Shown piece after piece: positions 26,766 through 34,398 of a stretch of 64,000 nucleotides of DNA; position 1 is the first letter of the stretch, and each line of letters begins with the position of its first letter. Position numbers and translations under genes: made by a program. The stretch is from Paracoccus zhejiangensis (GTDB lineage Bacteria; Pseudomonadota; Alphaproteobacteria; Rhodobacterales; Rhodobacteraceae): positions 62,001 through 126,000 of the forward strand of contig NZ_CP025432.1 of NCBI RefSeq assembly GCF_002847445.1, read 5' to 3'. The notes below the pieces were generated by a model that saw only the letters and a program-made list of their open reading frames with translations, made no database searches and was not told the DNA's origin.

Positions 26766-28002
26766 GATCGCCCCAAGCCGTCGCGAAGTGGCGGCTTATG
26801 GTGTGCTGGCCTTGCCCCTAGCCTTCGGCGGCTTGCCGCTTTACATACACGCGCCTGACTTTTTCGCAACCGAAAGGGGCGTGCCGCTGGCCGTGCTTGG
26901 GCTGGCGCTGTTCTGGCTGCGACTTTTCGATGCGGTGGTGGACTCGGTGGCGGGCTGGGCTGGCGACCGCTGGCCCCATTCAAGGGGCGGGCTGATCATC
27001 ACAGGCGCGGCTCTGCTGGCCTGCGGGGGCGCAGCATTGTTCGCGCCGCCCGCGCTGCCGGTGCTGATCTGGTTCTCTCTGGCGATGGCTCTGGCAAGTC
27101 TTGGGCACAGCTTGATCTCGGTCAACCTGATGACGCTTGGCGGCCTGTGGCGGCGCGAACCGGACCAGAAATCGCGGATCAGCGCCGCGCGAGAAGGGTT
27201 CGGATTGGTCGGCCTTATCCTTGCGGTGGTGCTACCCTCGGCATTGCAGCAGCTGATCGGGCGTCAGGCGGCGTTGCTGGCCTTGGCCGCGGTGCTGGCG
27301 GTTGCGTTGCTGATAGCGCTGCCGATCTTTCGCGGATGGCTGGCCTCGGTCCGATTGCAGATCGCCGTTCCGCCCGATGCGCGGCCGGACTGGCACGCCC
27401 TGATGCCCTTCTATGCCGTGGCTGCGCTGGTGCTGCTGTCGGCGGCCTTCCCCGCCGCCCTGATCCTGATGCTGGTGCGGGACGTGCTGGGGGCCGAGGC
27501 GCTGGCGGGTGCCTTTCTGCTAACCTATTTCGCCACCGCCTTGCCCGGCGCGGCTGTGGCCGGTTGGCTGGCCGGTTGTATAGGAGGGGTGCCGGTCTGG
27601 TCGGCGGCACTGATCCTGTCGATGGCGGGCTTCGCATTTGCAATGATGCTGGGCCCGGGCGATGTCGCCGCCTTTTTCGCCATCTGCCTTGCCACCGGCT
27701 TCTGTTTCGGCGCCGATCTGGTCCTGCCGCCCGCCATCCTTTCGGACCGGATCGAGGCCACATCGACGCAAGCCGCCGCGACCCGCGCGTATGCCGCGCT
27801 TGGCTTTTTGACGAAACTCGCGCTGGCGCTGGCGGGCGCGGTTGCGCTGGCGCTGTTGCAACTGGCGGGCTTTCGTCCGGCACAGGTGAACGACACGCAT
27901 TCCTTGCAGGCGCTGCTGCTTCTCTACGCCGCGCTGCCGCTGGTTCTGCGTGGGGTCGCAGTCACGGCTTTGATCTTCCTGCACAGAAAGGGCGAGATAT
28001 GA
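26758..28002 (+). CDS. MFS transporter (sugar:cation symporter-like, GPH/MelB type)
   Basis: A 414-aa inner-membrane protein with about 12 hydrophobic helices, a loop after helix 2 reading DSVAGWAGDRWPHSRGG (D-rich MelB-like signature) and LWRREPDQKSRISAAREGFGL in the central loop. It belongs to the GPH/MelB-like branch of the major facilitator superfamily. In lipid-modification clusters of this kind such a carrier is recurrent, but its substrate is unknown. It overlaps the genes on both sides. Confidence 0.82.
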   Translation: MPEIAPSRREVAAYGVLALPLAFGGLPLYIHAPDFFATERGVPLAVLGLALFWLRLFDAVVDSVAGWAGDRWPHSRGGLIITGAALLACGGAALFAPPALPVLIWFSLAMALASLGHSLISVNLMTLGGLWRREPDQKSRISAAREGFGLVGLILAVVLPSALQQLIGRQAALLALAAVLAVALLIALPIFRGWLASVRLQIAVPPDARPDWHALMPFYAVAALVLLSAAFPAALILMLVRDVLGAEALAGAFLLTYFATALPGAAVAGWLAGCIGGVPVWSAALILSMAGFAFAMMLGPGDVAAFFAICLATGFCFGADLVLPPAILSDRIEATSTQAAATRAYAALGFLTKLALALAGAVALALLQLAGFRPAQVNDTHSLQALLLLYAALPLVLRGVAVTALIFLHRKGEI

Positions 28003-28727
28003 GCGAACGGATCTGGATCATGGGGGCTTCGGACGGGATTGGCGCGGTGCTGACCCATCTTTGGGCGGCGCGGGGCGCGGATGTGATCCTTTCAGCGCGG
28101 TCCGCAGACAAATTGGCCGATCTAGCGCAGGAACTGGGCGGGGCAGAGGTCCTGCCTTGCGACGTGACCGACCGCGACAGCCTAGATACGGTCGCGAAAG
28201 CGATCATCGATGGCGGCAAGCTGGACCGGGCGATCACGCTGGCCGCGCTTTATGACCCCGGGAAGGTGATGGAACTGGACCCTGATCAGTCGGCACGGAT
28301 CGTCAACGTGAACCTGACCGGCAGTTTTAACTTCGCCCGCGCCGCCGTGCCGCTGCTGCGTCAGGGCGGGCAGCTTGCCCTGACCGGATCAGTTGCGGGC
28401 TTTTTTGGTCTGCCGCAGGGCCAGATGTATTCCGCGACCAAGGCGGGTGTTATCAATCTGGCGGAAAGCCTGCGGGCCGAACTTGCCAATGATGTTGATG
28501 TCCGCCTGATCAGTCCGGGCTTTGTCGATACGCGGCTGACGCAGAAGAACGATTTCGACATGCCCGCGCTGATGCAACCCGCCGCCGCCGCTGAGGCCAT
28601 TATGAACGGCCTCAATAAAGGCGGATTCGAGGTGCATTTTCCGCGCCGTCTGACGCTGCCCCTGAAACTTCTACGCGCGCTGCCCTATGGGCTGGCACTG
28701 CGCCTGACCAAGAGACTTGTAAGATGA
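27999..28727 (+). CDS. short-chain dehydrogenase/reductase
   Basis: A 242-aa SDR with the cofactor motif IMGASDGIG (about 7-15), an NVNLTGSF-type structural block and the catalytic Ser...YSATKAG (SGS at about 131; Tyr and Lys at about 146 and 150). It is probably NADP-dependent; the substrate could be a lipid-derived carbonyl given the neighbours, but this is inference. The start is fixed by the ATGA overlap with the MFS gene. A second, broken SDR lies downstream on the other strand. Confidence 0.9.
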   Translation: MSERIWIMGASDGIGAVLTHLWAARGADVILSARSADKLADLAQELGGAEVLPCDVTDRDSLDTVAKAIIDGGKLDRAITLAALYDPGKVMELDPDQSARIVNVNLTGSFNFARAAVPLLRQGGQLALTGSVAGFFGLPQGQMYSATKAGVINLAESLRAELANDVDVRLISPGFVDTRLTQKNDFDMPALMQPAAAAEAIMNGLNKGGFEVHFPRRLTLPLKLLRALPYGLALRLTKRLVR

Positions 28728-29443
28728 TGACCCGATACCTGCCGCATCTGACGCTGCTTTTCGCGATCCTTTTTGCGCTGTCGCCACTAGCCAGTGACAG
28801 TTTCAACGGCTTCACGCCGGAGCAGTTTCCCGTAGTGCAGGAGCGCTGGCCGGTGCAGCCAGCCGGATGGGCCTTTTCGATCTGGGGGCTGATCTATCTG
28901 TGGCTGATCGCAGGCAGCGCCTGGGGTCTTTGGAAGGCATCTGATAATCCTGACTGGCAAGCGATGCGCATGCCGTTGTTGATCAGCCTGTTCGTTGGCA
29001 CGTTCTGGATCGCTGCCGCGAATGCCTCGCCCACTCTGGCGACGGTGATGATCATCGTGATGGCTGTGGCAGCAATCATCTCCTTTTTGCACGCGGGCCA
29101 CGGGCAGCCGTTCTGGCAGGTCGGTCCGGTCGGCTTATATGCCGGTTGGCTGACCGCAGCGACGGGCGTCGCGATTGCCGTTCTGCTCAGCGGCTATGGC
29201 ATCATGTCGGCGGGTCCGGCCGCGATCCTGCTGATCCTTGCCGTGCTGGCGGTCGCGTTCTGGGTGCAGTCGCGCCGGCCTACCATGTTCACCTATTCCA
29301 TCGCCGTCTGCTGGGCGCTGATCGGCATCGTCGCCGTCAATTGGTGCGCCGAGTATCGCCATGTCGCGCTGCTGGCCGCTCTGGGGATCGCGGCGCTGGC
29401 CGCACGCTATCTCTTGCGCGGGCGATGGTCGCGAGGCGGCTGA
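28724..29443 (+). CDS. TspO/MBR-related tryptophan-rich membrane protein
   Basis: A 239-aa integral membrane protein with about seven hydrophobic segments. Trp-rich blocks such as VQPAGWAFSIWGLIYLWLIA and the spacing of aromatic residues resemble the TspO/tryptophan-rich sensory protein superfamily, though it is longer than the usual 160-aa TspO. It is the last gene of the co-directional run, overlapping the SDR by 4 nt. A regulatory or small-molecule-binding role is possible but unproven. Confidence 0.6.
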   Translation: MMTRYLPHLTLLFAILFALSPLASDSFNGFTPEQFPVVQERWPVQPAGWAFSIWGLIYLWLIAGSAWGLWKASDNPDWQAMRMPLLISLFVGTFWIAAANASPTLATVMIIVMAVAAIISFLHAGHGQPFWQVGPVGLYAGWLTAATGVAIAVLLSGYGIMSAGPAAILLILAVLAVAFWVQSRRPTMFTYSIAVCWALIGIVAVNWCAEYRHVALLAALGIAALAARYLLRGRWSRGG

Positions 29444-29462
29444 AGGATCTGGGGCGTGGAGC

Positions 29463-29790
29463 TTACCATTCGACGCGCTCGCCCTTCCAGTCCCAGAAAC
29501 TGCCGTTGTCGTCGGGCGTCAGGCGGTCGATCACGGCCAACAGGGCTTCGGCGGATTGCCGAGGCGAGATCGTCGGATGGCGCGCGGCATAGTCGCGGGT
29601 CAGCGTTGTCTTGACCGTGCCGGGATGCAGCGCGACGACGATATGCTGCTTCTGTATGCGCGCGATCTCAATAGACGCGGTGCGGATGATCTGGTTCTGC
29701 GCAGCCTTCGCCGCGCGATAGCTGATCCAGCCGCCGAGCCTGTTAAAGCCGATGGATCCGACGCGCGCCGACAGCGAGGCAAAGACCGCG
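29463..29790 (-). pseudogene. SDR oxidoreductase, 5'-truncated
   Basis: Reading leftward gives AVFASLSARVGSIGFNRLGG, WISYRAAKAAQNQIIRTASI, ALHPGTVKTTLTRDYA and a C-terminal SFWDWKGERVEW. This is the catalytic half (YxxxK in SYRAAKAA) of a C-factor-like SDR. The cofactor-binding N-terminus is missing: sequence at about 29790 changes abruptly to the plasmid-type region. It marks the end of the chromosomal-like segment. Confidence 0.8.
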
Positions 29791-30289
29791 CATGCATTCC
29801 CGAAACGGGACGACGACCAGGAGTGAACGACAGGGGCGGCGCAAGCCGCCCCTTTACCGTTCCATCCAGTCGCTTACGCGACGGCCTGCGGCCAGGAAGA
29901 TCGATGGAGGCCCGCTTTTGCGGCCCAGGATGATCGGTGGCCGTGCCGGGGGATCGACCGGGCAAGCCCGGCTCACCCCCGACCCGACGCCATATCTCTT
30001 TGTTTCGTCCGCCACGCATCCCTGCCTCTGCCGGTCAAGGGGCAAGCGCCGCGCCAGCCGCGCGTCGTCGTCCAGGCGGGCCGTGTCCTCGCGCGTGCCG
30101 CGCTGCGGGCCGCACCACCCCGCCTTCCCGACCCCGTGACAGTCAGCCCCAGGGCCGCGGGCAGGGCGATGCCCTTCCCGCTCCTGCTTTCCGAAAGGCA
30201 TGGGCCTTTCGAGAAAAGCAGAGCAGGAAGGTCCGCCCATCGGCGGAAAGGGGAAAGGACCTCGCCGCCCGTCGCAAAGGAGGCCACAC
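29791..30289. other. gene-free junction region between the lipid cluster and the plasmid backbone
   Basis: No supported coding region. It begins at the break in the SDR gene, contains a hairpin terminator (29833-29855) and several GC-rich inverted segments (such as GACCGGGCAAGCCCGGCTC near 29956), and ends with the leader and AAAGGAGG ribosome site of the 79-aa gene at 30290. Open frames here show no recognisable protein sequence. Confidence 0.5.
29833..29855. terminator. GC-rich hairpin with T tail
   Basis: GGGGCGGC-GCAA-GCCGCCCC (8-bp perfect stem, 4-base loop) followed by TTT. It lies within 45 bp of the SDR break. It would terminate rightward transcription, but the T-run is short. Confidence 0.6.
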
Positions 30290-30529
30290 ATGGCTGACTA
30301 TCGCTTGGGATCCTCCCCTCTCGTTCATACCCCCGGCCTGATCGCATGGGCGTTGAATGGCTATCATTTCGAGGAAGATCGTCCGCAGCTGCTGGACGTG
30401 ATCGCCGCGACCTATCCCGGTGTCCCGCGTGAGGCACTGGAACAGCTGCTGCTGCGCAAGATCGACTATCGCGTCGAGGGCGAAACCGTCGTGTTCGCCG
30501 TCGAGCGCCCCGTTCAGGCGGGCGCATGA
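30290..30529 (+). CDS. 79-aa hypothetical protein upstream of ArdC
   Basis: A 79-aa acidic protein (MADYRLGSSPLVHTPGLIAW at the start; ALEQLLLRKIDYRVEGETVV near the end). A strong ribosome site (AAAGGAGG) precedes the ATG, and its stop overlaps the ardC ATG (ATGA), indicating a two-gene operon. No family was recognised; a longer upstream start was rejected because it lacks a ribosome site. Confidence 0.7.
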   Translation: MADYRLGSSPLVHTPGLIAWALNGYHFEEDRPQLLDVIAATYPGVPREALEQLLLRKIDYRVEGETVVFAVERPVQAGA

Positions 30530-31425
30530 TGGCCAGCTTTGATGTTTACCAGCATGTCACCGACCAGATCATGGCCAGCATCGAGGCTGGCACCCCGGTT
30601 TGGCGAAAGCCATGGACCGGCGATCAAGGAGGTATCCCCTTCCCTCGCCGCAGCACCGGCGAGTTTTATCGCGGCATCAACATCCTGATGCTCTGGGCAC
30701 TGGCGGCTGAACATGGCTATCGCAGCGCCCATTGGTTCACCTATCGGCAGGCGCAGGAGGCCGGCGCGCAGGTCCGCAAGGGCGAGACATCCGCCACGGT
30801 CGTCAAATACGGCACCTTTGAACAAGAGGATGCCGAGACCGGCGAAGAAAAAACCTTCGGCTATGCCAAAGCCTATCGCGTTTTCAATGCCGATCAGATC
30901 GACGGCTTGCCCGAAGAATTTCAGGGCAAGCCCGCCGAGGCGCCTCGCGAGTTTGGCACCGAGACCGACCCGGCGCTTGAAGCCTTCTTTGATGCCACCG
31001 GCATTGAACGCCGCAGCAGCGACCGACCGGAAGCCTTCTATGATGTGGCGGGCGATTTCATCCACATGCCGCCGGTCGGGACCTTTCATGATGCCGCCGG
31101 ATTTTATTCCACGCTCGCCCATGAGAGCTGCCACGGCACGGGCGCGGCGCATCGGCTGGACCGGTTCAGCCGCTTCAACGGGCGGGCGGATCGGGCCTTC
31201 GAGGAACTGGTGGCCGAGATCGGCGGTGCCATGGTCTGCGCACAGATCGGGGTGACACCGGAGTTCGGGCAGACGGCGGCCTATGTGGAAAGCTGGTTGC
31301 GAGCATTGAAGTCCGAGAAGCGGTTCATCTTCAAGGCCGCGACCGAGGCGCAGAAAGCCGCCGACTGGCTGATGCGCACCGCCCCCGCCGAAATCCCCGA
31401 AACCAGCAACAGGGCCGCCACCTAG
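30526..31425 (+). CDS. ardC: ArdC-family antirestriction protein with zincin domain
   Basis: A 299-aa protein: an N-terminal ssDNA-binding domain (DUF1738-like, with DVYQHVTDQIMASIEAGTPV, PWRK-type and YRGINILMLW blocks) and a C-terminal zincin-like metallopeptidase with HESCHGTGAAHRLDR (HExxH-like, here HESCH, about 204-208) and FEELVAEIGGAMVC (third ligand Glu). ArdC protects incoming single-stranded plasmid DNA from host restriction during conjugation, which fits the nearby mobilization genes. Confidence 0.93.
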   Translation: MMASFDVYQHVTDQIMASIEAGTPVWRKPWTGDQGGIPFPRRSTGEFYRGINILMLWALAAEHGYRSAHWFTYRQAQEAGAQVRKGETSATVVKYGTFEQEDAETGEEKTFGYAKAYRVFNADQIDGLPEEFQGKPAEAPREFGTETDPALEAFFDATGIERRSSDRPEAFYDVAGDFIHMPPVGTFHDAAGFYSTLAHESCHGTGAAHRLDRFSRFNGRADRAFEELVAEIGGAMVCAQIGVTPEFGQTAAYVESWLRALKSEKRFIFKAATEAQKAADWLMRTAPAEIPETSNRAAT

Positions 31426-31447
31426 GCGGCCCCATGGGAGAGCAATC

Positions 31448-31648
31448 ATGCCCATCCTTGCCCGATATTCCCGCCTCAAGGTTCTGATCTCATCCGGCGG
31501 CGGCGCCGTGATCCGGGCGGCCGTCATGAGGATCAATCTTTGCGCCCGGTTCGATCCGGCCCGGCGCGGTGACCGCCATGACGATGGTCGCGCCAGGCTC
31601 CATCACCACCACCATGGGCGCGACCTGCCGGCGCGGATCCGGCCCTGA
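31448..31648 (+). CDS. possible 66-aa protein, unrecognised
   Basis: An ORF with a reasonable ribosome site (GGGAGAG, 6 nt) 22 bp after ardC. The translation is Arg-rich with a run of five His (residues 52-56) and no family resemblance. It could equally be a chance frame in the leader of the next gene, which is why confidence is low. Confidence 0.25.
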   Translation: MPILARYSRLKVLISSGGGAVIRAAVMRINLCARFDPARRGDRHDDGRARLHHHHHGRDLPARIRP

Positions 31649-31658
31649 GGGTCAGCTC

Positions 31659-31985
31659 ATGGCCGGCCCCGATCCAACGCGCCTGGAACGCAGGCAGGCC
31701 CTGTTCGATGCCATCGCGGCCTGCAACCGCGCCGATGCGGAATTCATCCTGTCGGGGATTCTGGCCGAGATGGGCGCGGGCCCGCCGCTGCCCGCTCTGA
31801 GGGCCATCGAGGAGGAGGCGGAAGCCTGGGCAGCCTTTGCGACATTGCCGGAACTGACGGCCTATTTCTTCGCCAGCGGCGCGCGCCTGAGCGCGCGCCG
31901 GCTTGGCGCACGGGGACGCATGCGCCTCATGCGCCGCCTCCTCGGTGAAATGACGAATGAGGAACGGGTGGAACTGCTGCGCTGA
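31659..31985 (+). CDS. small helical plasmid protein, paralogue of 34018-34398
   Basis: A 108-aa protein. Its core (FDAIAACNRADAEFILSGIL, then GRMRLMRRLLGEMTNEERVE) is clearly related to the protein encoded at 34018-34398 on the other strand (IDAIHACHPDDAEQILSVIL ... GRMRMIRRLMDGLSDDERQE). Function unknown. The start at ATG 31659 is chosen by alignment to the paralogue; an upstream ATG at 31569 would add 30 atypical residues. Confidence 0.6.
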   Translation: MAGPDPTRLERRQALFDAIAACNRADAEFILSGILAEMGAGPPLPALRAIEEEAEAWAAFATLPELTAYFFASGARLSARRLGARGRMRLMRRLLGEMTNEERVELLR

Positions 31986-32407
31986 AGACTGCGGCACTGT
32001 TCATCCCTGCCCCGCCTCGAGCGGTGTCTTTTGGGCGGCGAGACTTATCCCCAGTTTCTGTGGATGATTCCGGGGATGAATTTTCCGATGCGTTCTCGAC
32101 CTTTCGGAAGCACCTGGGGTTGACTGGTTGCTAGGGATCCAATGCGCTTCACGTCGCGCTCCCGCTGCAGTCCAGGTTGCGATCGGGCGGGCTTCGCGAT
32201 CGCCGATAAAGGCGGCTTCTCTGGAACCGACACCCATGACCTTTTTGTCTCTCGCTCCTCGGTTTCGTCGAGATCAATTCCAGACTGATCCGCGCCGCCG
32301 GAGATGTTTGTGATGGCCAGGTTGCCGGATGTCATGGCGCTGTCGATCGCGCAGGCTCGCCGTGCCGGGGGCGTTGCTGAGGTAGTCAGGGCCAGTCGTC
32401 TATCCGG
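31986..32407. other. gene-free region with two DnaA-box-like 9-mers
   Basis: No supported coding region. It contains TTATCCCCA (32045-32053) and, facing it, TGTGGATGA (32059-32067, TCATCCACA on the minus strand). Each is one or two mismatches from the DnaA box TTATCCACA, and both are inside a short ATCCCC/GGGGAT inverted repeat. No iterons or replication gene were seen in the window, so an origin is only a possibility. Confidence 0.3.
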
Positions 32408-33031
32408 TCAGGTCAGCTCGGCCTCGTCCAGCAATGCAAGGGATCCGTCGGGCAGGGGCCGTTGAAGCTCCGAAGCGGGAGCCCCGTTCATCCAGGCCGT
32501 CCAGTCGTCGGGCTGGGTCAGGATCACCGGCATTGCCTTGGGATGGATCGCCCGGACCTCGGCATTCGGTTCGCAAGTCAGGAAGGCATAGAGATCATCC
32601 GTGGTCTCGCCGTCCTTCACCTTGCGGACGGAGGTCCAGTCGCGGATCTCGATGCCGGCAAAGAACATTGGCTGGTTGTTCGTGGCGGCAAACCACTGGT
32701 TGCCCTTCCCCTTGCCGCGGGGCTCGGCGAAGGCGCTCAGCGGGACCAGGCAGCGATTGTCCCGACCGAGCCAGCGGCGCCAATGCGGCGATCCAAGATT
32801 GCGGATATTGGTCACGCCGGGGTCGCGTTCCGTCTTCAGGGCGAATTTCGGCGAGGGCAGACCCCACCGCGCTGTGACCAGCTCGAACCCGTCGCCATCA
32901 TGCCGGACGATCGCACCGGGCTGGTCGGGATAGACCCGGCCCGGCTGCAGATTTCCGGCACGGTCCGTCACGCCGGGGAAGAGCCGGCGCATCATTTCCT
33001 GCGTGGTGCCGTTGTTATACAGATTGCAGAT
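32408..33031 (-). CDS. SRAP-domain (YedK/HMCES-like) protein with non-standard start
   Basis: SRAP proteins form a DNA-protein crosslink at abasic sites in ssDNA through Cys2, exposed after removal of Met1. The usual start MCNLY.. reads here as ATC-TGC-AAT-CTG-TAT: ATC at 33031-33029 sits where ATG is expected. The first ATG (32995) would delete the catalytic Cys. The 207-aa reading frame from ATC carries WRRWLGRDNRCLVPLSAFAE with the catalytic-site Glu and EVRAIHPKAMPVIL with the active-site His. The frame begins immediately after the upstream zinc-ribbon gene stop, so translation may be coupled. Either a rare start codon is used or the gene is disabled. Confidence 0.8.
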   Translation of the reverse strand: MCNLYNNGTTQEMMRRLFPGVTDRAGNLQPGRVYPDQPGAIVRHDGDGFELVTARWGLPSPKFALKTERDPGVTNIRNLGSPHWRRWLGRDNRCLVPLSAFAEPRGKGKGNQWFAATNNQPMFFAGIEIRDWTSVRKVKDGETTDDLYAFLTCEPNAEVRAIHPKAMPVILTQPDDWTAWMNGAPASELQRPLPDGSLALLDEAELT

Positions 33032-33033
33032 CG

Positions 33034-33351
33034 TCAGACCCTTTCATCGCGCCAGATCCATTTGACAACCTGCCTGACCGGCCTGCGAACGGTCAAGCCT
33101 GCCGCCAGCTCTTGGGCGCTCGGCAAGTGCCAGTGGATCGACATATAGTCGATCGTCCGGCACTGGCCGCAGCCCCAGGGCGGCACATGCGCTTCGTGAA
33201 ACGGGTCATCGATGACCTTCGCCAGATCCTCGGCCCAATAGTTCACCGTCCGGCCGCAGCGATCGCAGCGCATCACCATGAGCATATGGTCGCGGGCACA
33301 GTCGCGGATCGAGCGGTTGGCGAATCTGTTGGTTGAGGGTATCGACGGCAT
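33034..33351 (-). CDS. zinc-ribbon-like small protein
   Basis: A 105-aa protein with two CxxC pairs (MRCDRCGRTVNYW at about 37-49 and WGCGQCRTIDYM at about 70-81) separated by a linker, typical of a zinc ribbon. Start ATG 33349-33351; upstream frame to 33819 has no protein-like character. Its stop overlaps the first codons of the SRAP gene, suggesting an operon zinc-ribbon/SRAP. Conserved plasmid DNA-metabolism partner is a guess. Confidence 0.6.
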   Translation of the reverse strand: MPSIPSTNRFANRSIRDCARDHMLMVMRCDRCGRTVNYWAEDLAKVIDDPFHEAHVPPWGCGQCRTIDYMSIHWHLPSAQELAAGLTVRRPVRQVVKWIWRDERV

Positions 33352-34017
33352 GGCTGGAACATAATGGGAACATACGCCCGCCGACAAGCTGTCCGAATGT
33401 CGGCCCGAGGTGGCAGGCACAAGGCTGTGACCAGCGATGGTGCCGTCGGCGATCGAGAGGCCCGCTGCCCGGCGCGCTATCGATCGCGCAATCGCCGTAA
33501 GACTGGAGCAGGAACGGGGCAGCCGTGATGCATAATTGTAGCCGGAGGTGACAAACCGGCTTCTCGCGCCGACACGGCATCGGGAGCACAGTTGGGACGT
33601 CCAGAGCCAATCAATCGGCACCAACGCATTGCGAATGTCACCACCAGCGCCGTGTCGACATTGGGTCTTGCGCAGGGGCTTTTCTGATCCACCCCGTCTG
33701 GAAGGGCCTGAAGATGCGCAAGAGTGTTTCCCGTCCGGCGAAGTGCCGCTGGCGGGAACTGGGCGGAAGGAAAGGCGGTGGCCGCGACGGGCTCTGATAG
33801 GAGCAGCGATGCGGGCCACCGCCTGATTCTCAGCAAATATCGAACCGATGTTCAGGTCGGCGCTGCAATGCGCGTCTCCTGGCCCTGGGCCGTCGCCGGG
33901 GCAACCGGATCAGGGGGTGGCTTTCGCCGATCTCTACCGACGGATCTGCAGTTGACAGCAGGCCCTCCGCGAACGAAACCTTGCGCGCACATCCCGGCTT
34001 CGTAACTCAGAACGCCT
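33352..34017. other. 666-bp gene-poor region with an 11-bp inverted repeat
   Basis: No supported coding region on either strand. A perfect inverted repeat AGGCGGTGGCC (33773-33783) / GGCCACCGCCT (33814-33824) with a 30-bp loop lies in its right half. The remainder shows no repeat, terminator or recognisable gene fragment by eye. Confidence 0.4.
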
Positions 34018-34398
34018 TCATTCCTGATCGCGTTCTGCCGAGCCCGGGCCCATGATCTCCTGCCGTTCGTCATCACTCAGACCATCCATCAATCTCCGGA
34101 TCATGCGCATCCGGCCCTGCGGCCCGAGCGGGTACCGCGCCAGCTTCTGTCCTGCGGCCAGGAAGACAGCGCGCAGCTCCTCGAAGGTCGCGGCATGGGC
34201 CCAGAACTCTGCATCGCTCATGGCGTCAAGGAAGGGCGGCATGGGCGCCCCGGTCTGCCATTCCTCCAGGATGACCGACAGAATCTGCTCGGCATCGTCA
34301 GGATGGCAGGCATGGATCGCATCGATCAGGTCCGCCACACGCGACAGGCGCAGTCCCGGGCTCATCTCTTCGCAATCCCGTCCAGCAGCATCGGCCAT
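34018..34398 (-). CDS. small helical plasmid protein, paralogue of 31659-31985
   Basis: A 126-aa protein with the same core as the 31659-31985 product: IDAIHACHPDDAEQILSVIL, an AEFWAHAATFEELRAVFLAA segment, then GRMRMIRRLMDGLSDDERQE. The ATG at 34398 has GAGAGG upstream (GGTGGAGAGGAAA), so the longer ORF to 34599 was rejected. Function unknown; a pair of paralogues in inverted orientation on one backbone is unusual. Confidence 0.65.
   Translation of the reverse strand: MADAAGRDCEEMSPGLRLSRVADLIDAIHACHPDDAEQILSVILEEWQTGAPMPPFLDAMSDAEFWAHAATFEELRAVFLAAGQKLARYPLGPQGRMRMIRRLMDGLSDDERQEIMGPGSAERDQE

Noticed and set aside
31448..31648. His-rich 66-aa ORF as a metal-binding protein
   Set aside because: The His run comes from a CAC/CAT repeat in a GC-rich leader; kept only as a low-confidence ORF.
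33034..33819. Full 261-aa reading of the zinc-ribbon gene
   Set aside because: The first 155 residues have no protein-like pattern and no ribosome site; the CxxC region starts after ATG 33351.
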